Shown piece by piece: positions 57,884-64,000 of a stretch of DNA of 64,000 nt (position 1 is the stretch's first letter; every line of letters starts with the position of its first letter). The stretch is taken from positions 17,742-81,741 of the forward strand of contig JAFYEZ010000013.1 of NCBI GenBank assembly GCA_017544005.1, written 5' to 3'. The stretch is from Bacteroidales bacterium. GTDB lineage: Bacteria; Bacteroidota; Bacteroidia; Bacteroidales; UBA932. Position numbers and translations under genes: made by a program. The notes under the pieces are model-generated. The model was not told where the DNA came from. It worked only from the letters and a program-made list of their open reading frames with translations, and searched no databases.

Positions 57884-60463
57884 ATGAAGAGGCTGATTAT
57901 CATATTGTTATATCTTGCATCGCTGGTACTATTTTCGGCCTGTGCGGATTTGTCCCGCCTGAAGACCGGGGTCGTCACCCTTCCGGCCACGAAGGTCTCC
58001 TGTCAGAACGCCCTGCTGGAAGGTCAGTACTCCTCCGGCCCGATTCCGGATAATGTCGTGGTCGGATTCATCTATTCCACCGATATGATGCTGGAGAACG
58101 GGAACAACTATTATGTGCTGACAGCCGAAACCCGGAATGAAGACGGCACCTTTTCTGTGAACACCCTCTCGCTCCTTCCCGACACCATTTATTATTTCAA
58201 TGCCATTTTCCAGAAAGACGGCAAGATCGTGACCGGTTATCCGGAGGCATTCCAGACGCCTGGTGTCAGTACGTTGATTCAATACGAAGGAACGACAGAC
58301 ATTGCTGAAACAGTCGCAACCCTCCACGCCTGTCTGGATTTGACGAACTGCTACCAGGATCAGTTGGAATATGGCTTTCAGGTGACAGCACCCGATGGAA
58401 AAGTGACTGCCGTCCCGGCCGATAACCTCGCCGACGGCCGTTTTTCGGCTACCGTTACCGGATTGACGCCATTTACCGATTATTCGGTCTCGGCGTATGC
58501 CACCTTTTCCGTCAAGTATTATTACAACAGTTATTTCGGAGTCCAGGAGACATACGACCGCCGCACCTATTCGACCCCTTCCCAACCGTTTCAGTCCACT
58601 GCGCTTGAGGCGGAAATCGTTTTCCCGGCGTCCCCTGAAGTGACGGAAACCAATGCCACCCTGTCGTGTGAATTCAATATCCTCTCTCCGGTTGAGATCA
58701 ATCGGAGAATTGTGACAGTTTACTACAGTTCTACCCTGCAGACCCTTTCGGAGTTGGTTGATTCCGGAAGCAGACGTGATATGTCGACCGCGGCAGACGG
58801 CACGTTCTCTCAAACGCTGACCGGCCTGCAGCCGCATACGACCTACTACTACGTGGTGGTTGCGCTTGCCGACGGAACCAGGTTCGAGAGTGAGGTTCGA
58901 TCTTTCACGACGGCGGATTATACCTTTACACTTACGGCGGATCCCGTGTCGGACAATATTTTCACGAGCGCCACGCTGAACGGCACACTGACGGTAAACA
59001 GCGTCGATCCCCTGAACAAACAGGTCTGGTTCCGCTACAGCGACACGGCCGCTTCGGTCGATGAACTGGTCGCTTCCGGTAACAGTGTATCCTCATCCCT
59101 TTCCGACTCCTCCTTCTCTTCCACCCTGCATAAACTGAAAGAGACGACCACGTACTATTACATCGCCTGTGCCCGGGTTTATAATGATGTTATCTACAGC
59201 TCTAATGTACAGTCTTTTACCACCGGGGAGCACCCGGAGTCTCCGGTAAGGATCATCTATGATGACGTAACGGACATTACGGTTTCGGGGGCGACCTTTT
59301 CCGGCAGGGTAGAGGTCATCGATCCGGGAGTCCGCGTCAGCCGAGATGCGCGGTTGTTCTATGGCGTAAAAAGCAGCGAGGGAAACTGGCCTCCCGCAAA
59401 TGTGACTTCCGAAGAGTCGCTTCCGGTTATGTTGTACGACTCCGGCGCTTATTCGCTGAGGTACAATCATTTATCTTCAGGAACGGATTATTGGTATCTG
59501 TTGGCGGTTGAAGTGGATGGAGAACTGGTTATGGGAGATTTCCGCTTCTTCTCCACGCAGGAGATTCAGATGACACTGTCGAACGTGGAAGCGAGTGAAA
59601 TTGAATGCGGAGCGGCAAAGCTATCTTTCAGGCTTTCGGTGAATGACATCGGAAACGTTTCCCGGACAGTAAACTTTTACAACAGCCCCTTCGTCAGTGA
59701 CGCGGCGGCCCTGCTGGAACAGGGAAGCATACTCACGGCGACACCCTCGTCGGACGGGCTGTACAGCGCGAATCTGAAGGATCTGAATCGAGAAACGAAG
59801 TATTATTTTGTTGCCGTCGTTCAAATATATGACAAAACGGTCGTCAGCGAGGTTTGCACTTTTACGACGATTCCCGCTCCCATCCCGGAGGCCGTGGATA
59901 TGGGACTGAGCGTCAAATGGGCTTCCCAGAACCTTGCCTCCTCCAGTCCTGAAGGTGCCGGGGGGTGGTTTGCCTGGGGAGATACCCTTGCCCGGGCCTC
60001 CTTCTCTTGGGCGGAATATCCTTTCTGCAAAGGAGATTACAACTTGCTCACCAAATACTGTACGGTTGCCTCTTACGGGACTGTGGACAACCTGCAGGTC
60101 CTGCTGCCGGAAGACGACGCGGCGAGCGTTCTTCTGGGCGGCGGTTGGAGGATCCCGACCTGGGAAGAGTGGGCGGAACTGATGGACACGGAGAACTGTA
60201 CCTGGCAGTGGGTCAGCCAAAACGGCGCTTCCGGGTACCGAGTGACATCCAACAGGACCAGCAACTCCATTTTCTTGCCTGCGGCGGGTTACCGGGACGA
60301 TATTGCATCCAGAGACCTCTCCTCCGGGTATTACTGGTCCGCAACTCTCCACCCGACCGGACCTTTTTACGGCTGGTCGATGGAATTCAATAGCAACTCC
60401 GTCGTGGGCCGCCGCCCCCACGGTCGTTGTCAGGGCCTCTCCATCCGCCCCGTTTTAGAATAA
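57884..60463 (+). CDS. Surface lipoprotein with repeated Fn3-like modules and C-terminal FISUMP-type domain
   Basis: 859 residues. Lipoprotein signal KRLIIILLYLASLVLFSACA. Five or six modules of roughly 90-110 residues follow, each ending in a strand like TTYYYVVVALADG then VRSFTT or VQSFTT, typical of fibronectin-III-like repeats in Bacteroidota surface proteins. The last 190 residues form a FISUMP/DUF1566-like domain opening EAVDMGLSVKWASQNLAS, with GWRIPTWEEWAELMD, GYYWSATLH and a closing GLSIRPVLE. It is 9 bp after prmC and may be co-transcribed; its role (adhesion or glycan binding) is inferred. Confidence 0.82.
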   Translation: MKRLIIILLYLASLVLFSACADLSRLKTGVVTLPATKVSCQNALLEGQYSSGPIPDNVVVGFIYSTDMMLENGNNYYVLTAETRNEDGTFSVNTLSLLPDTIYYFNAIFQKDGKIVTGYPEAFQTPGVSTLIQYEGTTDIAETVATLHACLDLTNCYQDQLEYGFQVTAPDGKVTAVPADNLADGRFSATVTGLTPFTDYSVSAYATFSVKYYYNSYFGVQETYDRRTYSTPSQPFQSTALEAEIVFPASPEVTETNATLSCEFNILSPVEINRRIVTVYYSSTLQTLSELVDSGSRRDMSTAADGTFSQTLTGLQPHTTYYYVVVALADGTRFESEVRSFTTADYTFTLTADPVSDNIFTSATLNGTLTVNSVDPLNKQVWFRYSDTAASVDELVASGNSVSSSLSDSSFSSTLHKLKETTTYYYIACARVYNDVIYSSNVQSFTTGEHPESPVRIIYDDVTDITVSGATFSGRVEVIDPGVRVSRDARLFYGVKSSEGNWPPANVTSEESLPVMLYDSGAYSLRYNHLSSGTDYWYLLAVEVDGELVMGDFRFFSTQEIQMTLSNVEASEIECGAAKLSFRLSVNDIGNVSRTVNFYNSPFVSDAAALLEQGSILTATPSSDGLYSANLKDLNRETKYYFVAVVQIYDKTVVSEVCTFTTIPAPIPEAVDMGLSVKWASQNLASSSPEGAGGWFAWGDTLARASFSWAEYPFCKGDYNLLTKYCTVASYGTVDNLQVLLPEDDAASVLLGGGWRIPTWEEWAELMDTENCTWQWVSQNGASGYRVTSNRTSNSIFLPAAGYRDDIASRDLSSGYYWSATLHPTGPFYGWSMEFNSNSVVGRRPHGRCQGLSIRPVLE

Positions 60464-61759
60464 TCAGTCGTTGACCGTCAGTTGTTCGCCTTCGCTGTGG
60501 GCAATGATGACGGCGCCGCAGGAGTCGCCGTAGGTGTTGATCATCGTGCGGGGCATGTCGCAGAACTGCTCCACGGCGAGGACGATGCCGACGCCTTCCA
60601 GCGGCAGGCCGACTGCGCCCAGGACAATCGCCAGCATCACCATGCCGGCCATCGGAATGCCGGCCGTGCCGATGGCAGCGAGCAGTGCGGTGAAGACAAT
60701 CATAATCTGCTGGACCAGCGTCAGTTCAATGCCGTATGCCTGGGCGATAAAGATGGCGGCGACGCACTCATAGAGCGCCGTGCCGTTCATATTGATGGTG
60801 CTGCCCAGTGGGAGCACGAAGCTGGCGATGCGCTGCGAGACGCCGCACTTCTCCTGGGAGTCCCGGATATTGATGGGAAGCGCCGCTCCCGACGAGCAGG
60901 TGGAGAAGGCGGTCAGCAGGGCGGTGGACATCTTGGACATGTGTTTCCAGGGATTCTGCTTGCCGAGCACGCGCACCAGCAGCGGGAGGATAAGTCCGCC
61001 CTGGATCAGCAGGCCGCCCCAGACCACGAGTACGAAGACGCCCAGGCTCTTGACCATGCCCCAGAGGGCGGCCGGGTCGCCCGCCTGCTTGCCGACGATG
61101 GTCGCCACGATGGCGAACACGCCGTAGGGAGCCAGCTGGATGATGGCGAAGGTGATCTTCATAATCACCTCATAGATAGCGGTCAGCACGCCGCCGAGCG
61201 TGTCGCTGTGCTTCTTCTCGACCTTGTTCATGAAGAGGCCGAAGATGATGGCGAAGAAGATGATGGGAAGCAGGTCGCCCTTGGCGCCGGATTCGAAGAC
61301 GTTGGCCGGGACGATATGCACAATCTGGTCAATAAACGAAACGTTTTCAGCACTGCCCGCCACGGCTCCGACCGTCGAGACGTTCTCCGTCAGGTTGAGC
61401 TCCGCGCCGACGCCCGGTTTTACGAGATTGACCAGCGTCAGACCGATGGTGGCGGCCACCAGGGTGGTCACTACATAGTAGCCGATGGTCTTGCCCGCGA
61501 TACGGCCCAGCGCAGCCGAGGAACCCATGCCGGCCACACCCATGGCAATGGAGGTAAACACCAGCGGAATCACAATCATCCGCAGGGCGCGGAGGAACAT
61601 GTCCCCGGCCCACTTGATCCAGGGAGACCAGGTTTCATAGGGGATAAAACGGCTTAGGAGAATACCGGCTGCGGCACCCAGTCCGATGCCGATCAGGATC
61701 TTCCAGTGGATGGCCAGTTTCTTTTTGGTTTTCTTGGGGGTATGGGTTTCAGTAGCCAT
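60464..61759 (-). CDS. Dicarboxylate/amino acid:cation symporter (DAACS family)
   Basis: 431 residues with about eight membrane helices and two re-entrant loops. The family motifs are visible: STCSSGAALPINI in hairpin 1, LPLGSTINMNGTALYECVAA in helix 7 and AGIPMAGMVMLAIVLGAVGL in hairpin 2. It takes up dicarboxylates, glutamate/aspartate or serine/threonine with H+ or Na+. CDMPRTMINTYGDSCGAVII in helix 8 resembles the binding segment of acidic-substrate members, but the basic residue is not placed with certainty. Its stop abuts the convergent lipoprotein gene with no gap. Confidence 0.93.
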   Translation of the reverse strand: MATETHTPKKTKKKLAIHWKILIGIGLGAAAGILLSRFIPYETWSPWIKWAGDMFLRALRMIVIPLVFTSIAMGVAGMGSSAALGRIAGKTIGYYVVTTLVAATIGLTLVNLVKPGVGAELNLTENVSTVGAVAGSAENVSFIDQIVHIVPANVFESGAKGDLLPIIFFAIIFGLFMNKVEKKHSDTLGGVLTAIYEVIMKITFAIIQLAPYGVFAIVATIVGKQAGDPAALWGMVKSLGVFVLVVWGGLLIQGGLILPLLVRVLGKQNPWKHMSKMSTALLTAFSTCSSGAALPINIRDSQEKCGVSQRIASFVLPLGSTINMNGTALYECVAAIFIAQAYGIELTLVQQIMIVFTALLAAIGTAGIPMAGMVMLAIVLGAVGLPLEGVGIVLAVEQFCDMPRTMINTYGDSCGAVIIAHSEGEQLTVND

Positions 61760-61798
61760 GATGATGCGATAAAACGGGACAGGATTGAATTAGCGCTA

Positions 61799-61806
61799 CA
61801 AAAATA
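61799..61806 (-). promoter_or_regulatory. Promoter -7 box (TATTTTTG) for the DAACS symporter
   Basis: TAnnTTTG box 40 nt before the ATG at 61759. Confidence 0.5.
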
Positions 61807-61822
61807 GAAAATTCTCACAGCT

Positions 61823-61925
61823 TTTGGCCATTTTCTTTGGCCGTTTGTCAAATTAGAAGTAAATTTGGCGGCTATTTGGATTATTATATAGCAACCAATA
61901 TTTTTATTAACAAATTCACTGGAGG
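61823..61925 (+). promoter_or_regulatory. Leader of the hydrogenase-type operon with TTTGGCC repeats and strong RBS
   Basis: Two TTTGGCC direct repeats 13 bp apart (61823-61829, 61836-61842) lie in the gap. GGAGG at 61921-61925 is 7 nt before the ATG, a strong Shine-Dalgarno sequence that is rare elsewhere in this window. Confidence 0.4.
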
Positions 61926-61932
61926 AAACCTA

Positions 61933-62322
61933 ATGAATAAAATCAAGAATCTCGCGGATCTGCGCAAGATGAAAGAGGGTATGCAGGGGAAGATGTCCAT
62001 GCGTGAAAACAGCAACTCTTCCGAGGCTATCATCCAAATCAAAGTCGGTATGGCTACCAGCGGTATCGCTTCCGGAGCAAAGGAGACGATGAACCACCTG
62101 ATCACCGAACTCGACAAACGTCAGATCAAGGCCCTCGTGATGCAGGTCGGCGACATGGGCTATTGCCACGCAGAACCGACCGTCGAGGTCACCATCCCGG
62201 GCAAAGACCCGATCGTCTTCGGCAACGTCAACATTGCACGTGCAGACGAGCTCATCGACAAGTACATCGTCAAGGGCGAGCTCATCGAAGGTATTCTGCC
62301 TGCTAACTACAGATCTATCTAA
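61933..62322 (+). CDS. Thioredoxin-like ferredoxin-fold protein with degenerate [2Fe-2S] site
   Basis: 129 residues from MNKIKNLADLRKMKEGMQGK, behind a strong RBS. The body (QIKVGMATSGIASGAKETMN, then VMQVGDMGYCHAEPTVEV) matches small [2Fe-2S] thioredoxin-like subunits that accompany NuoF/HydB genes. Those normally have Cys in the TCG and QTGCxGxC positions; here Ser, Asp and only one Cys are present, so a cluster is unlikely to be bound in the normal way. It lies 11 bp before the HydB-like gene. It may be a structural subunit or a cluster-free paralogue. Confidence 0.8.
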   Translation: MNKIKNLADLRKMKEGMQGKMSMRENSNSSEAIIQIKVGMATSGIASGAKETMNHLITELDKRQIKALVMQVGDMGYCHAEPTVEVTIPGKDPIVFGNVNIARADELIDKYIVKGELIEGILPANYRSI

Positions 62323-62333
62323 ACCACGGATTT

Positions 62334-64000
62334 ATGGCTATTAAAATGCACATTTTGGTATGCGGCGGTACGGGTTGTTCCGCTTCATCCAGCGCGGAGG
62401 TCATTGCCGAACTCAACAAGGAACTCGTTTCGCATGATCTGACCGATTTCGCTAAGGTGGTCGTCACCGGTTGCTTCGGTTTCTGCGAGAGAGGTCCTAT
62501 CGTCAAGATCATCCCGGACAACACGTTCTACACCCGAGTCAAACCCGAAGATGCCAAGGAAATCATCGAGGAGCACATCATCAAAGGCCGTAAGGTCCAG
62601 CGCCTCCTCTATGTCGCTCCCGACACCAACCAGAGCGTGAGCGATTCCAAGCACATGGAGTTCTACAAGAAGCAGGTTCGTATCGCCCTCCGCAACTGCG
62701 GTTTCATCGATCCTGAAAACATCGACGAGAGCATCGCACGCGACGGCTATGCTGCCCTCGGCAAGTGCCTTACCGAGATGACCCCTGCCCAGGTGATCGA
62801 AGAGATCAAGAAGTCCGGTCTTCGCGGCCGTGGTGGCGCAGGTTTCCCTACCGGCCTGAAGTGGGAAATCGCCTCCAAGAGCCGTGTCGGCGAGCAGAAG
62901 TATGTGGTCTGCAACGCGGACGAAGGCGACCCGGGCGCATTCATGGACCGTTCCCTCCTGGAAGGTGACCCGCACTCGATTCTCGAAGCCATGGCAATCT
63001 GCGGTTACTGCATCGGTGCAAACCACGGTTTGATTTACATCCGCGCAGAGTACCCGCTCGCAATCCACCGTCTCCAGGTGGCTATCAAGCAGGCAGAAGA
63101 ATACGGTCTGCTGGGCAAGGACATCCTCGGTACCGGTTTCGATTTCACTATCGAACTCCGCTACGGTGCAGGCGCATTCGTCTGCGGTGAGGAGACCGCC
63201 CTCATCCACTCGATGGAAGGCAAGCGCGGCGAGCCGACCTTCAAACCGCCGTTCCCCGCACAGTCCGGTTACCTCGAGAAACCGACCAACGTGAACAACG
63301 TCGAGACCTACGCCAACATCCCGGTCATCATCAACAAGGGCGCTGACTGGTTCTCCCAGATCGGTACGGAGAAATCCAAGGGTACCAAAGTGTTCGCACT
63401 CGCAGGTAAGATCAACAACGTCGGCCTCATCGAGGTCCCGATGGGTATCACCCTCCGCGAAATCATCTACGAAATCGGTGGTGGTATCAAGGGCGGCAAG
63501 AAGTTCAAAGCTGTCCAGACCGGCGGTCCTTCCGGCGGCTGCCTGACCGAGAAGTTCCTCGACACCCCGATCGACTACGACAACCTCGTGGCTGCCGGCT
63601 CCATGATGGGCTCCGGCGGTATGATCGTCATGGACGAGGACGACTGCATGGTTGCCATCGCAAAGTTCTACCTGGGCTTCACCGTGGACGAATCCTGCGG
63701 TAAGTGCACCCCGTGCCGTATCGGTAACCGCCGCCTGCTCGAGATCCTGACCAAGATCACCGAAGGCAAGGGCACGATGGAAGACCTTGAGGAACTCAAG
63801 AACCTCTCCAACGTGATCAAGGACTCCGCACTCTGCGGCCTTGGCCAGACCTCGCCGAACCCGGTTCTCTCCACCATCAACAACTTCTGGGATGAGTACG
63901 TGGAGCACGTCACGGAGAAGAAGTGCCGTGCCGGCCAGTGCAAAGCCCTGAAGAAATATGTCATCGATCCTGACAAGTGCAAGGGTTGTACGGCTTGCGC
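62334..64000 (+). CDS. hydB: NuoF/HydB-type NADH-binding flavoprotein subunit (3' end outside window)
   Basis: At least 555 codons, open at the window edge. An N-terminal thioredoxin-like [2Fe-2S] domain has four Cys (CGGTGCSAS and TGCFGFCERG). The NuoF core follows with the NADH/FMN site GLRGRGGAGFPTGLKWEIAS, NADEGDPGAFMDRSLLEGDP and the [4Fe-4S] motif SCGKCTPCRIGN. A C-terminal ferredoxin domain begins KCRAGQCKALKKYVI with DKCKGCTACA. This order matches the beta subunit of electron-bifurcating [FeFe] hydrogenases (NADH and ferredoxin coupled to H2); formate dehydrogenase or NADP-reducing versions are alternatives. The catalytic subunit gene would lie past the window. Confidence 0.9.
   Translation, partial: MAIKMHILVCGGTGCSASSSAEVIAELNKELVSHDLTDFAKVVVTGCFGFCERGPIVKIIPDNTFYTRVKPEDAKEIIEEHIIKGRKVQRLLYVAPDTNQSVSDSKHMEFYKKQVRIALRNCGFIDPENIDESIARDGYAALGKCLTEMTPAQVIEEIKKSGLRGRGGAGFPTGLKWEIASKSRVGEQKYVVCNADEGDPGAFMDRSLLEGDPHSILEAMAICGYCIGANHGLIYIRAEYPLAIHRLQVAIKQAEEYGLLGKDILGTGFDFTIELRYGAGAFVCGEETALIHSMEGKRGEPTFKPPFPAQSGYLEKPTNVNNVETYANIPVIINKGADWFSQIGTEKSKGTKVFALAGKINNVGLIEVPMGITLREIIYEIGGGIKGGKKFKAVQTGGPSGGCLTEKFLDTPIDYDNLVAAGSMMGSGGMIVMDEDDCMVAIAKFYLGFTVDESCGKCTPCRIGNRRLLEILTKITEGKGTMEDLEELKNLSNVIKDSALCGLGQTSPNPVLSTINNFWDEYVEHVTEKKCRAGQCKALKKYVIDPDKCKGCTAC

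Noticed and set aside
61823-61842. TTTGGCC repeats as a Rex or other redox-regulator site
   Set aside because: They are direct repeats, not the inverted TTGTGAA-type site of Rex, and I cannot tie them to a known regulator.

Overview
The window looks like chromosomal DNA from a Bacteroidota member, most likely a GC-rich member of the Bacteroidales; I cannot name a genus. The evidence is of several kinds. Many genes carry the Bacteroidota -7 promoter box TAnnTTTG just upstream and usually lack a Shine-Dalgarno sequence. The gene content includes fimbrillin-like and FISUMP-type surface lipoproteins, a TPR sensor kinase with a LuxR-type regulator, a C10 protease, S9 peptidases and an [FeFe]-hydrogenase-type NADH subunit. 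The mre-rod-miaA gene order also fits. Most of the window is dense, GC-rich housekeeping sequence. Three stretches are visibly AT-richer and look accessory: about 6.2-7.5 kb together with the ends of the RHS gene up to 14.1 kb, about 39.2-42.1 kb, and 42.27-42.95 kb.

Layout. 1-6.2 kb (minus): partial heptose-phosphate-type GHMP kinase, then aroC, a fused aroD-aroA, aroB and a serine-hydrolase lipoprotein, the last four read as one unit. 6.2-14.1 kb (minus): an RHS polymorphic toxin locus. It holds a 2193-residue secreted RHS protein ending in a TNT-type NAD-glycohydrolase domain, a likely immunity gene, and a displaced nuclease-like toxin tail with its own orphan immunity candidate. 14.1-18.1 kb (minus): seven ribosomal protein genes rplC-rplD-rplW-rplB-rpsS-rplV-rpsC, lacking rpsJ before and rplP after, closed by a strong terminator. 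18.2-27.3 kb: a lipoprotein, then a minus-strand unit of a ThrE-type exporter, two S9 peptidases, RmuC and a TerB-DnaJ protein.

27.3-38.6 kb: a YiiX-like peptidase; a serine hydrolase with a Tat-exported dipeptide epimerase; a divergent TPR histidine kinase and LuxR response regulator; and a short-peptide plus fimbrillin-FISUMP operon. A near-identical palindrome with the same spacing precedes the kinase and fimbrillin promoters and also faces the epimerase promoter, so this looks like one small regulon. gcvP follows. 38.7-42.9 kb: smpB, a serpin and C10 protease pair, and an outer-membrane-type gene flanked by two 97-bp copies of the miaA 3' end. 42.9-49.4 kb (minus): the cell-shape operon mreB-mreC-mreD-mrdA-rodA-miaA. 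49.5-60.5 kb: ispD, an Lrp regulator, topA, a class A PBP, ddl, prmC with in-frame inserts, and a multi-module surface lipoprotein. 60.5-64 kb: a DAACS symporter, then the start of an electron-transfer/hydrogenase operon that runs off the window.

The strongest leads are the TNT-RHS locus with its displaced older module, the shared palindromic operator of a FimS/FimR-like system, a dispersed ~110-bp structured palindrome in three intergenic spots, and the miaA-tail duplication around a single gene. Functions are read from motifs by eye; no database search was run.
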